Positions 26,462-34,881 of a stretch of 64,000 nt of DNA are shown piece after piece (the first letter of the stretch is position 1; each line of letters begins with the position of its first letter). Location of the stretch: contig JAEVZS010000007.1 of assembly GCA_023392125.1 (NCBI GenBank), forward strand, positions 186,001 to 250,000, given 5' to 3'. Under the pieces are notes generated by a model. It was not told where the DNA came from. It did no database searches and worked only from the letters and a program-made list of their open reading frames with translations. The stretch is from Bacteroidota bacterium (lineage in GTDB: Bacteria; Bacteroidota; Bacteroidia; Cytophagales; Cytophagaceae). The position numbers were made by a program, and so were the translations under genes.

Positions 26462-27569
26462 CAATCCATGCCCCAATTGTTCTGGCAAGCCAGTATTCCG
26501 GCTCCGCCATGGCCCGTTGCATGGTGCCTGCATTTTGCTCAAGACTGATATAGTCTTCATCGCTCCGGGCACAACCAATCGCTTCTTTTTCTATTCTACC
26601 TGCCACTACCAGCACCCGCTTATTATATTTTTCTGTGAGTTTCAGAATTCCCGAAACCAGCTTACCATTCCTGCTCTGATTATCAAACCGCCCTTCACCC
26701 GTTATAATCAAATCTGCCTGTTTTATTTTTTGGTCAAGCGCAGCATACTTCACTATCATTTCAATGCCAGAACATATTTCGGAAGGGAAAAAAGCCATAA
26801 ACGCAGCACCAAGTCCCCCTGCCGCTCCCCCACTTTTGGCAATAGCAGGATTTATCCCGGTTTTACTCTCCACAACAGAAGCGAAGAAAGCAAGGTTCTG
26901 ATCCAGTAACCGGCACATCTCAACAGAACCTCCCTTTTGGGGACCATATATCATGCTTGCTCCGTCAGGGCCCACAAGCACATTAGTTACATCACACGCA
27001 ATCTGAAATTCGGAGTACCCGACAGATGGACTAAAATTATCTGTGTCAATATCACATATATCGGCCAAATAAATGCCCCCGGCTCTAACATCTCTCCCAT
27101 TCCTGTCAAGGAAACGCATACCAAGCGCCTGCAACATTCCAAGGCCTGCATCATTAGTCGCGCTGCCACCCAAACCAACAATAAATTTTCTGAACCCGGC
27201 TTCCAGCGCTGCCCGGATAACTAGCCCGGTTCCATATGAAGATGTATAGAAAGGATTTCTTTCCGAAGATTTTAATAAGTGCAGCCCTGATGACGCTGCT
27301 ATCTCGATAATAGCTTCTCCGGCTCCGATATTAACTCCATAGCTCGCGGTAATCGGACGATTTAGCGGATCCCTCGCCTGTACCGGGACACGATATCCGT
27401 CCCCTAAATGCAGAAAAGTATCAATAAAACCTTCTCCGCCATCAGACAAAGGAAGTACGATACTCTTATAATCAGGCCTTCTGACAGCAAATTCTTTTGC
27501 AATAATACTGCCTACCTGTATTGCTGACAACGTCTCCTTAAAAGAGTCCGGCACAATCAGAACAGTCAT
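26448..27569 (-). CDS. Glycerate 2-kinase (GarK/GlxK family)
   Basis: A 373-residue kinase that phosphorylates D-glycerate, feeding glyoxylate or sugar-acid breakdown into glycolysis. It shows the N-terminal VPDSFKETLSA, then PLSDGGEGF near residue 48, GLGGSATNDAG near 130-140 and ITGEGRFDNQSRNGK near the C-terminus. I chose ATG at 27569, which places VPDSFKE at the usual position; an in-frame upstream codon would add ten unsupported residues. It is transcribed alone and converges on glmS. Confidence 0.93.
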   Translation of the reverse strand: MTVLIVPDSFKETLSAIQVGSIIAKEFAVRRPDYKSIVLPLSDGGEGFIDTFLHLGDGYRVPVQARDPLNRPITASYGVNIGAGEAIIEIAASSGLHLLKSSERNPFYTSSYGTGLVIRAALEAGFRKFIVGLGGSATNDAGLGMLQALGMRFLDRNGRDVRAGGIYLADICDIDTDNFSPSVGYSEFQIACDVTNVLVGPDGASMIYGPQKGGSVEMCRLLDQNLAFFASVVESKTGINPAIAKSGGAAGGLGAAFMAFFPSEICSGIEMIVKYAALDQKIKQADLIITGEGRFDNQSRNGKLVSGILKLTEKYNKRVLVVAGRIEKEAIGCARSDEDYISLEQNAGTMQRAMAEPEYWLARTIGAWIEKRL

Positions 27570-27618
27570 TATCAAACTAGCTTTTCTGTGAATTAGCAAT
27601 ATACACCGAAAAGAGAGA

Positions 27619-27655
27619 AAATAGTCAATCCGGCGACTAATATCAGCCGGATTGA
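27619..27655 (-). terminator. Terminator after the universal stress protein gene
   Basis: TCAATCCGGC (27625-27634) and GCCGGATTGA (27646-27655) form a 10-bp stem with an 11-base loop; the minus-strand 3' side is T-rich. Confidence 0.65.
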
Positions 27656-27663
27656 TATATCGT

Positions 27664-28575
27664 TCATTTTTTGATATTCTTTTCTTCTTTGTTTATGCGC
27701 TTACGCAACATTTTCCGCGCAAACGGTCTGGTTGAGCGGTCAACCTTATCTTTATTGATATTGTATGTTAAAACTGGTATAGAGCCGTAAGCACTGATAT
27801 TTTCTGCGACACTTTGTCTGAAAATATGCGCGAGCCCCGTCCTGCCATGCGTATACATACAAAGCAGATCTGTCTCATTTTCTTCCACATAGCGTGTAAT
27901 GCCTTCTTCCGGAGAATCCGCGACATAAATATTCAGGTCTAAATGACTTATTTCCAGGTCTTCCAGAATATTATTGACCTTTTCTTCTGTCTGAGGAGAG
28001 TTCAGATATTCATTATTAAGCTGCACATACAGCAGATGAAGATCCGCATCAAATAATTCTGCCAGATCAAAAACCCTTTGCAGTACTGCTCTTACTTCCT
28101 TATCACGAAAATCGGAGACAAATGTGATATTTTCCAAGCTAAATTCTTTGCCAAGTTCTCCTACCGTAATAACAGGAACCCGGGATAACCGTATCGTTTT
28201 CTCTGCAACGGATCCGGCCCATATAGACTCTTGGTTTTCCGGTCTTTTTCTTCCCATAATCACAAGTTCTGTTTTCTCCTCAAGAATCTCATCTGTTACC
28301 GAGCCGGAAGACACTTTCACTTCCCAGGTACGATTTACTTCTTCGGGAATCAGTCTGGATGCAATCTTTGACAAATGCTCTTCTGCTGACTGAACCATTT
28401 CAGGCAGGTATTCTTCCTCTTTTTTCCGGCTAAAGAAAGGGAAGCCGGAAGCCGGCTTCTGGACTATATGAAGCAACTTTATCTCCATGCCCTTTTTTCC
28501 CGCAAAGTATGCCGCCATTCTTACAGCATTCTCTGAGAAATCGGTGAAGTCAACCGGAACTAATATTGTTTTCAT
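27664..28575 (-). CDS. Universal stress protein, tandem UspA domains
   Basis: A 303-residue cytosolic protein with two UspA domains (about residues 1-140 and 150-275) and a short basic C-terminal tail. Domain 1 begins KTILVPVDFTDFSENA and ends near GSVAEKTIRLSRVPVITV; domain 2 ends with GLAHIFRQSVAENISAYGSIPVLTY. The ATP-binding GxxGx(9)G(S/T) pattern is not cleanly present in either domain, so the nucleotide-binding state is uncertain. The ATG at 28575 was chosen; an upstream in-frame TTG would add nine residues. No neighbour suggests the stress it answers. Confidence 0.9.
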   Translation of the reverse strand: MKTILVPVDFTDFSENAVRMAAYFAGKKGMEIKLLHIVQKPASGFPFFSRKKEEEYLPEMVQSAEEHLSKIASRLIPEEVNRTWEVKVSSGSVTDEILEEKTELVIMGRKRPENQESIWAGSVAEKTIRLSRVPVITVGELGKEFSLENITFVSDFRDKEVRAVLQRVFDLAELFDADLHLLYVQLNNEYLNSPQTEEKVNNILEDLEISHLDLNIYVADSPEEGITRYVEENETDLLCMYTHGRTGLAHIFRQSVAENISAYGSIPVLTYNINKDKVDRSTRPFARKMLRKRINKEEKNIKK

Positions 28576-28708
28576 ATACCACTCTTTTAAAAAATAACAC
28601 AAGGAATCATCAGAAAGTTAATTAATATGGCACGACAACTGCGGATATAATATTTTTGTTATATTAAAAGTTTATCAAAATTCGTTGGACGTAGGCAAGA
28701 TAACCACC

Positions 28709-30034
28709 ATGAAATCTACAAATACAAACACATTCCTTTATAGCGTTCTTATAATACTGACTTGTCAGATGCAGCTGGTGGCTGCAGATACTACCTCTGT
28801 TCAAAAAGTTCAAGGGCTTTCCAACGAGTTATCAAATTACACCTCATTCGAACAGGCAGATCATATCATAGAAAAGTTTTTACGAAAATGGAGCCTTACC
28901 GGCGCCTCTGTTGCCATCGTAAAGGATGACCGGTTAATATACGCAAAGGGATTGGGTTACGCGGATAAAGAAAAGAAGATACTGGCAACTCCTACCCATT
29001 CGTTCAGAGTTGCCAGCATTTCAAAGCTTATCACGGCAATTGCCATAATGAAGCTTGCTGAAGACGGCAGTATAAGTATTGATGATCATGTCTTTGGGAA
29101 AACGGGAATATTAAACACAGCTCCTTATACAGGATATACAGATAAGCGTTTCAATGACATTACCGTACGTCATCTGCTGATTCACGAAGGCGGCTGGCAT
29201 AGTAAGTATGGGGATCAAATGTTTATGCCGCATTATATTGCTCGCTTTATGGGTGAAAAGCTTCCCATAAGCGATGAAACGATTATTCGGTTTGCCCTTA
29301 AAAAAGGATTACACTATACCCCCGGTTCTGCCAGCAGCTACAGCAACCTTGGCTACTGTATTCTGGGAAAAATAATTGAAAAAGTCAGTGGAATGCCCTA
29401 TTCAGAATATGTACAAAGACAGATCCTTGAGCCTCTGAATATTTATGGAATGCATATCACCAGCAATCGTTTTGCTAATAAAAAACCTCATGAAGCCAAG
29501 TTTTATGATGCTCCGGGTGCTCCCACCCGACTATCTGTATATAGCAGCTCAGCATATGCCCCAAGGACCTACGAAGGGACAGACTTTGAGGCACTGGGGG
29601 CTGCAGGCGGCTGGTCAGCTTCTGCAGCTCAGCTGATGCGTCTTCTTACGGCTGTTGACGGACACGCCATTATTGAGGACATTCTTTCATGCAACTCTAT
29701 TGATACCATGACCTATCTGGAAAATCCGGACAAATTTGGCTTTGGCTGGATGCACTCGGATAATATGGGCAACTGGTGGAGGACCGGTACGCTAAGCGGA
29801 ACTTCTGCGTTTATGATGCGGCGTTGTGATGGAATCAGCTTTGCCTTTATAACCAATACGAGCACTAACCGGGGTGCTAAATTCGCCTATGATATAAAAG
29901 AAATGATGACAGAGGCTATTGATAGTATAAACTGGTGGCCTAATGAGGATCTTTTCCCGTATCTGGAAAATTCCGAGATTTCCTTTATCCAGGACAGTAT
30001 TCATAAAACGCCTGTCGAGCTCAAGATAGACTGA
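28709..30034 (+). CDS. Secreted serine hydrolase, beta-lactamase/class C esterase fold
   Basis: A 441-residue protein with an N-terminal signal peptide (hydrophobic core FLYSVLIILTC, cleavage probably after VAA). The catalytic SxxK is SISK at residues 103-106, the second motif is YSN at 211-213, and a late GTLSG takes the place of the KTG box. This pattern fits the broad PF00144 family of D-aminopeptidases, esterases and cell-wall enzymes; a true resistance beta-lactamase is unlikely. ATG at 28709 was chosen over an in-frame TTG at 28685 because it starts the signal peptide. A TATTTTTG at 28651-28658 could be its -7 element. Confidence 0.85.
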   Translation: MKSTNTNTFLYSVLIILTCQMQLVAADTTSVQKVQGLSNELSNYTSFEQADHIIEKFLRKWSLTGASVAIVKDDRLIYAKGLGYADKEKKILATPTHSFRVASISKLITAIAIMKLAEDGSISIDDHVFGKTGILNTAPYTGYTDKRFNDITVRHLLIHEGGWHSKYGDQMFMPHYIARFMGEKLPISDETIIRFALKKGLHYTPGSASSYSNLGYCILGKIIEKVSGMPYSEYVQRQILEPLNIYGMHITSNRFANKKPHEAKFYDAPGAPTRLSVYSSSAYAPRTYEGTDFEALGAAGGWSASAAQLMRLLTAVDGHAIIEDILSCNSIDTMTYLENPDKFGFGWMHSDNMGNWWRTGTLSGTSAFMMRRCDGISFAFITNTSTNRGAKFAYDIKEMMTEAIDSINWWPNEDLFPYLENSEISFIQDSIHKTPVELKID

Positions 30035-30081
30035 TTTGATCAAAGGTTCCATATTTTCTTCGCAAGCATTGAGAGAAAACA

Positions 30082-30119
30082 AAAAGAGGGATAACCCAAA
30101 TGGATTGTCCCTCTTTTAT
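30082..30119. terminator. Bidirectional terminator between serine hydrolase and nrdA
   Basis: AAAAGAGGGA and TCCCTCTTTT pair over a 16-base interior, flanked by A and T runs, between two converging genes. Confidence 0.8.
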
Positions 30120-30144
30120 TTTAACTCGTTTCTTCTTAGGAGAA

Positions 30145-32520
30145 TTAGCTTCCGCAAGCCTCGCACCCTTCCGGATTATCCAGAGAGCATGCCATATCGC
30201 TGATATTTTTCTGTTTACGCAGTTCTTCGTCTGTTTCGACAGGTGCCTTCAATGCCTCTTTATCTACTGTAAATTTAATAGCATCAGCTGCAGCCTTAGT
30301 TCTCAGATAATACATTCCTGTCTTAAGTCCTTTCTTCCAAGCATAAAAATGCATTGAAGTAAGCTTTCCGAAGTTAGGATCAGGCATATGCACATTAAAA
30401 CTCTGACTCTGGCATATATAAGCACCGCGATCAGCAGACATGTCAATCAGAGCTTTCTGTTTAATTTCCCAGACAGTCTTATATATGTCTTTAATATGCT
30501 GAGGAATCTCAGGAATCTGCTGAACGGAACCATTGGCCTCAATCAGTTTATTTTTCATACGCTCATTCCAGAGCCCCAGCTGAATCAGATCTTTTAACAA
30601 ATGTTTGTTTACCACAACAAACTCACCGGAAAGTACTCTTCTGGTATAGATATTACTTGTATATGGTTCAAAACACTCGTTATTACCAAGAATCTGAGAG
30701 GTGGAAGCAGTCGGCATAGGTGCCACCAGCAGAGAGTTCCTTACTCCGTATTTCTTAACTTCTTTTTTCAGGCTCTCCCAATCCCAACGACCGGATCTTG
30801 GTGTCACTCCCCACATATCAAACTGGAAGATTCCTTTAGATACCGGAGATCCTTTATATGTGGAATACGGGCCTTCTGTTTTTGCCAGCTCGTTAGAAGC
30901 GCTCATCGCCCCGTAGTAAATCGTTTCGAATATATCCTCGTTCAGCTTACTGGCCTCATCGGAGTCAAAAGGCATCCGAAGCATAATAAAGACATCGGCT
31001 AATCCCTGTACACCAAGTCCGATAGGCCTGTGACGCATATTAGAGTTTCTGGCTTCTTCAACCGGATAATAGTTTACGTCTATAATCTTGTTCAGGTTTC
31101 TGGTTGCCACCTGAGTAATCTCGAACAGCTTCTCATGATTGAACCGGCCATTTTCCACAAACTTTGGCAACGCAATAGATGCCAGGTTACAGACAGCAAC
31201 TTCATCCGGAGCAGTATATTCTATAATCTCGGTACACAGGTTACTCGATTTTATAGTACCAAGATTTTTCTGATTCGATTTCTTATTAGCGTGGTCCTTA
31301 TATAGCATATAAGGAGTACCTGTTTCGATCTGGGATTCAAGTACGGCAAACCATAACTCTTGTGCCTTTACAATCTTTCTTGCTCTTCCTTCACGTTCAT
31401 ACTTCTCATACAGGGCTTCAAACTCTTTTCCATACGTTTCGCTCAGACCGGGAGCCTCATTAGGGCAGAATAACGACCATTCCCCATTTTCCTCAACCCT
31501 CTTCATAAACAAGTCCGGGGTCCATAAGGCATAGAAAAGATCACGAGCTCTCAACTCCTCTTTTCCATGATTCTTTTTCAGATCAAGCCATTCAAATATA
31601 TCTGCATGCCAGGGCTCAAGATATATAGCAAAGGCACCTTTCCTTTTTCCGCCACCCTGATCTACATAACGCGCTGTATCATTGAATACCCTTAGCATTG
31701 GAATAATTCCGTTAGAACTTCCATTTGTGCCCTTGATATATGAACCCGTTGCCCGGATATTATGTATGCTCAGGCCAATTCCCCCGGCTGACTGGGAAAT
31801 TTTTGCACACTGCTTCAATGTATTATAAATTCCATCAATACTGTCTTCCTTCACAGTCAGCAGGAAACAGGATGAAAGCTGAGGCTTGGGAGTACCCGCA
31901 TTAAAAAGTGTCGGGGTGGCATGAGTAAACCATTTCTCCGACATAAGATTGTAGGTTTCGACGGCAGCCTCAATGTCATGTCCGTGAATTCCTATAGCGA
32001 CCCTCATAAGCATTTGCTGAGGACGCTCCACGATTTTGCCATCAAGTTTTAAAAGATAAGAGCGCTCAAGGGTTTTAAAACCGAAATAATCATAGTTAAA
32101 ATCCCTGTCGTATATAATGGATGAATCCAGAAGCGCTGCGTGCTTTCTGACAACCTCATAAGTCTCTTTGGATATCAATGAAGCATTTTCACCTGTTTTA
32201 GGATCGAGATAGGTATAGAGTCTTTTCATGGTATTTGAAAAAGACTTACTGGTAACCTTATGCAGATTGGATATCGCAATCCGCGCTGCCAGAATCGCGT
32301 AGTCAGGATGCTTCGTTGTTAAGGAAGCAGCGATCTCCGCAGCCAGATTGTCCAGCTCAATGGTAGTAACGCCATCATATAAACCGTCTATAACTTTTTT
32401 GGCTACATCTATCGGCTCAATATAATTCAGGTCCAACCCATAGCAGAGTCTTTCAATCCTTGCTGTAATTTTATCAAATTTTACAGACTCACGACGGCCA
32501 TCTCGTTTAATTACATACAT
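30145..32520 (-). CDS. nrdA: Class Ia ribonucleotide reductase, large subunit
   Basis: A 791-residue catalytic subunit that reduces ribonucleoside diphosphates. An N-terminal ATP-cone occupies residues 1 to about 90 (MYVIKRDGRRESVKFDKI), giving dATP control. Active-site segments include PQLSSCFLL near residue 210, NLCTEIIEY near 425 and the radical-transfer region PTASTSQILGNNECFEPY near 605. The C-terminus ends GCEACGS, the redox Cys pair that receives electrons from thioredoxin. It follows nrdB by 24 bases and is followed by a bidirectional terminator. Confidence 0.98.
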   Translation of the reverse strand: MYVIKRDGRRESVKFDKITARIERLCYGLDLNYIEPIDVAKKVIDGLYDGVTTIELDNLAAEIAASLTTKHPDYAILAARIAISNLHKVTSKSFSNTMKRLYTYLDPKTGENASLISKETYEVVRKHAALLDSSIIYDRDFNYDYFGFKTLERSYLLKLDGKIVERPQQMLMRVAIGIHGHDIEAAVETYNLMSEKWFTHATPTLFNAGTPKPQLSSCFLLTVKEDSIDGIYNTLKQCAKISQSAGGIGLSIHNIRATGSYIKGTNGSSNGIIPMLRVFNDTARYVDQGGGKRKGAFAIYLEPWHADIFEWLDLKKNHGKEELRARDLFYALWTPDLFMKRVEENGEWSLFCPNEAPGLSETYGKEFEALYEKYEREGRARKIVKAQELWFAVLESQIETGTPYMLYKDHANKKSNQKNLGTIKSSNLCTEIIEYTAPDEVAVCNLASIALPKFVENGRFNHEKLFEITQVATRNLNKIIDVNYYPVEEARNSNMRHRPIGLGVQGLADVFIMLRMPFDSDEASKLNEDIFETIYYGAMSASNELAKTEGPYSTYKGSPVSKGIFQFDMWGVTPRSGRWDWESLKKEVKKYGVRNSLLVAPMPTASTSQILGNNECFEPYTSNIYTRRVLSGEFVVVNKHLLKDLIQLGLWNERMKNKLIEANGSVQQIPEIPQHIKDIYKTVWEIKQKALIDMSADRGAYICQSQSFNVHMPDPNFGKLTSMHFYAWKKGLKTGMYYLRTKAAADAIKFTVDKEALKAPVETDEELRKQKNISDMACSLDNPEGCEACGS

Positions 32521-32544
32521 AGTTTAAAATGCTTCAATGTTGGT

Positions 32545-33531
32545 TTAAAAATCTTCGTCAAGTGAGAATTTAGGCGCGTCTTTACCTTCATTCTTATTCA
32601 TTACTCCCGCCTTCTGATACTCGGCAACACGCTTTTCAAAGAAGTTGGTTTTTCCCTGCAGCGAAATCATCTCCATGAAATCGAAAGGATTAGCAGCATT
32701 GTAGTGTTTTTTAAGACCTAGCGCTACCAGTAGTCTGTCAGCAACAAACTCAATATACTGAGACATCAGATCAGAGTTCATACCTATTAATTTTACAGGC
32801 AGTGCATCAACGATAAACTCTTTTTCGATATCTACCGCATCGGTGATAATCTTCAATACCGCTTCCTCCGGAAGTTTGTTTTTTATATATTCTGTATAGA
32901 GTAAACAGGCAAAATCGCAATGCAGACCTTCGTCTCTGGATATCAACTCGTTTGAAAAGCTCAACCCAGGCATCAGACCACGTTTCTTAAGCCAGAAAAT
33001 GGAACAGAAGCTTCCGGAGAAAAATATTCCTTCCACTGCTGCAAACGCAAGAAGCCTTTCCACGAAAGAGCCGTTATCGATCCAACGCAGCGCCCATTCA
33101 CCTTTTTTTGCAACAGCCGGAACAGTTTCAAGCGCATTAAAAAGCTTATCTTTTTCCTGCTGATCTTTAACATAGGTGTCAATAAGCAGAGAATACGTTT
33201 CCGAATGGATATTTTCCATCATAATCTGGAATCCATAAAAGCACTTGGCTTCTGCATATTGCACCTGCTCCAGAAAATTCTGGGCAAGATTTTCATTAAC
33301 GATCCCATCACTTGCGGCAAAGAAAGCGAGCACATGAGAAATAAAATGACGTTCTCCGTCATTTAACCGTTCCCAATCCGCAAGATCACTGCTCAGATCG
33401 ATTTCCTCTGCGGTCCAGAAGCTGGCTTCGGCCTGCTTATACATTTGCCATATGTCGTCGTACTCAATGGGAAAAAGGACAAATCTGTTCTTATTTTCCT
33501 TCAACAACGGCTCTTCTAATTCCTGACTCAT
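32545..33531 (-). CDS. nrdB: Class Ia ribonucleotide reductase, small subunit
   Basis: A 328-residue ferritin-like subunit that carries the diiron-tyrosyl radical. The radical Tyr lies in AKCFYGFQIMMENIHSE near residues 95-110, which also supplies iron ligands; further ligands are in AAVEGIFFSGSF and SRDEGLHCDF. The C-terminal KFSLDEDF resembles the tail that docks on NrdA. nrdB precedes nrdA, the reverse of E. coli. The upstream region holds a perfect DnaA box and a palindrome, which may link expression to replication. Confidence 0.98.
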   Translation of the reverse strand: MSQELEEPLLKENKNRFVLFPIEYDDIWQMYKQAEASFWTAEEIDLSSDLADWERLNDGERHFISHVLAFFAASDGIVNENLAQNFLEQVQYAEAKCFYGFQIMMENIHSETYSLLIDTYVKDQQEKDKLFNALETVPAVAKKGEWALRWIDNGSFVERLLAFAAVEGIFFSGSFCSIFWLKKRGLMPGLSFSNELISRDEGLHCDFACLLYTEYIKNKLPEEAVLKIITDAVDIEKEFIVDALPVKLIGMNSDLMSQYIEFVADRLLVALGLKKHYNAANPFDFMEMISLQGKTNFFEKRVAEYQKAGVMNKNEGKDAPKFSLDEDF

Positions 33532-33734
33532 ATTTATCGGGGTTACCTTTTAAATATAACAATTATTTTGACCCAAAATAAACTTTCAACCGGATATAAT
33601 TTACTCAGTTTTGAGAGATCCCGGACTGCAACAGCCATTTCCCTCATAAAACACGCAAAATCAGCGAAAGATGACTTTTTACCAATTAAGGCTGTACAAA
33701 TATTGCCAAAATGTTAAATAAAGTCAAAGTCCTT

Positions 33735-33743
33735 TTATCCACA
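33735..33743 (+). promoter_or_regulatory. DnaA box (TTATCCACA)
   Basis: An exact match to the strong DnaA-box consensus, 204 bases upstream of the nrdB ATG. E. coli nrdAB is known to be DnaA-regulated, so a parallel role is possible. A single nine-base match can also arise by chance. Confidence 0.45.
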
Positions 33744-33760
33744 GACAGGTATGTTAAAAA

Positions 33761-33772
33761 GTTGTTAACAAC
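33761..33772. promoter_or_regulatory. Perfect palindrome GTTGTTAACAAC
   Basis: A 12-base perfect inverted repeat 17 bases from the DnaA box, with ATGTT and AACAT further out on each side. The shape is that of a dimeric repressor site; the binding protein is not known. Confidence 0.4.
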
Positions 33773-33926
33773 AACATAAAATTCTATAAATAAGAACAAT
33801 AACATTATCGGGCAAATTATTTAAAAATAGACAACTTCAACGATTGGCCCAGAATCATAGTCAAGTCTACACATTCAGCCGATGTAAGTCTGCATAAAAA
33901 AAACTTATATATTAAAGTGCCTCTAA

Positions 33927-33958
33927 TTTGTTTCTTAATAATTAATAATATACATTTG
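33927..33958 (+). promoter_or_regulatory. Bacteroidota-type promoter for rplU-rpmA
   Basis: TTTG at 33927-33930, a 20-base spacer and TACATTTG at 33951-33958, exact at every consensus position. Leader about 30 bases. Confidence 0.82.
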
Positions 33959-33993
33959 CAATCCTTTTTAGAAAAAAATTAACTAAGAAAGCA

Positions 33994-34305
33994 ATGTACG
34001 CAATAGTTGACATCGCAGGAAAGCAATACAAAGTAGAGAAAGACAAGTTTATATATACCAATAAACTTGCTGGGGAGGAAGGATCTTCGATTGAATTCGA
34101 AAATGTCCTTCTTATCAGTGCAAATGGTAAAACTGACGTTGGCGCTCCTGCTGTAAAAGGCGCTAAGGTTTCCGGAAAAATCCTTTCTCATCTGAAAGAT
34201 GACAAAGTAATCATCTTCAAAATGAAAAGAAGAAAAGGATTCAGAAAAAAGAACGGTCACAGACAGGCTTTAACAAAGGTATTAATCGAGAACATCTCTA
34301 AATAA
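33994..34305 (+). CDS. rplU: 50S ribosomal protein L21
   Basis: A 103-residue large-subunit protein that binds 23S rRNA near L20. The N-terminal MYAIVDIAGKQYKVEKD and the late KMKRRKGFRKKNGHRQ are the family signatures. Length is normal. It forms a two-gene unit with rpmA 10 bases downstream, with a textbook phylum promoter upstream and a terminator after rpmA. Confidence 0.98.
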   Translation: MYAIVDIAGKQYKVEKDKFIYTNKLAGEEGSSIEFENVLLISANGKTDVGAPAVKGAKVSGKILSHLKDDKVIIFKMKRRKGFRKKNGHRQALTKVLIENISK

Positions 34306-34315
34306 TTAAACGACT

Positions 34316-34576
34316 ATGGCACACAAGAAAGGAGTCGGTAGCTCAAAGAACGGTAGAGAGTCAGAAAGTAAACGACTTGGCGTTAAAATATTTGGCGGAC
34401 AGGCTGCAAAAGCCGGCAATATTATCGTCAGACAAAGAGGAACAGAACATCATCCAGGTAAAAATGTTGGTGTAGGTAAAGATTTCACAATCTTTGCTCT
34501 TGTTGACGGCAAAGTGGAGTTCAAAAAGGGAAGAAAAAACAGATCTTTCATTTCTGTTATTCCTTTTGAAGCCTAA
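34316..34576 (+). CDS. rpmA: 50S ribosomal protein L27
   Basis: An 86-residue large-subunit protein whose N-terminus reaches the peptidyl-transferase centre. The start MAHKKGVGSSKNGRESESKR and the GTEHHPGKNVGVGKD segment are diagnostic. It begins directly with MAHKKG, so no N-terminal processing extension of the Firmicutes type is present. Second gene of the rplU-rpmA unit. Confidence 0.98.
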   Translation: MAHKKGVGSSKNGRESESKRLGVKIFGGQAAKAGNIIVRQRGTEHHPGKNVGVGKDFTIFALVDGKVEFKKGRKNRSFISVIPFEA

Positions 34577-34881
34577 TTTGTAAAAATAATTCTCTGTTTT
34601 AGAAAGGTTGTCTTTTATTAAGGCAACCTTTTCTTGTTTTCCCCTCATAAGAAGTATCCGAACCGGTACATTTTCCAATTCAACTATTTTTATTTTTTTA
34701 AAACATTCTTTGGGGGAGAGCATAATTCTACAGATCAATCTGTTATACCCCTAAAAGCTTCTGAAAAAATCCTCCGTCGATCATCTCAGGGGAACGATTC
34801 TTTATTTCCATCTGTATGAACATATAAGTTTTAACAGCAGAATTTCTGCGCCTAATTTTCTAATCATTAAAACTTATCTTG
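34577..34881. other. 305-base gap between rpmA and the beta-helix lipoprotein
   Basis: Apart from the terminator at its left end I see nothing I can support: no tRNA, no recognisable promoter for the next gene and no convincing small reading frame. Confidence 0.55.
34603..34634 (+). terminator. Terminator after rpmA
   Basis: AAAGGTTGTCTT pairs with AAGGCAACCTTT (one G-U pair) across a five-base loop, followed by a T-rich stretch. Confidence 0.82.

Larger units (their letters stand above)
33532..33993. other. 462-base divergent intergenic region between nrdB and rplU
   Basis: No coding frame is supported. The right end holds the rplU promoter. The centre holds a perfect DnaA box and a 12-base palindrome. 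I found no exact phylum-type promoter for nrdB and no NrdR-like box by eye. The region is clearly A+T rich compared with its neighbours. Confidence 0.7.

Noticed and set aside
28709..30034. Antibiotic-resistance beta-lactamase
   Set aside because: The broad PF00144 pattern (SISK, YSN, GTLSG) without a KTG box fits esterases and peptidases at least as well, and context gives no resistance link.
33735..33743. Replication origin suggested by the DnaA box
   Set aside because: Only one perfect box, no cluster of boxes, no dnaA, dnaN or gidA beside it, and the region is explained by two divergent promoters.
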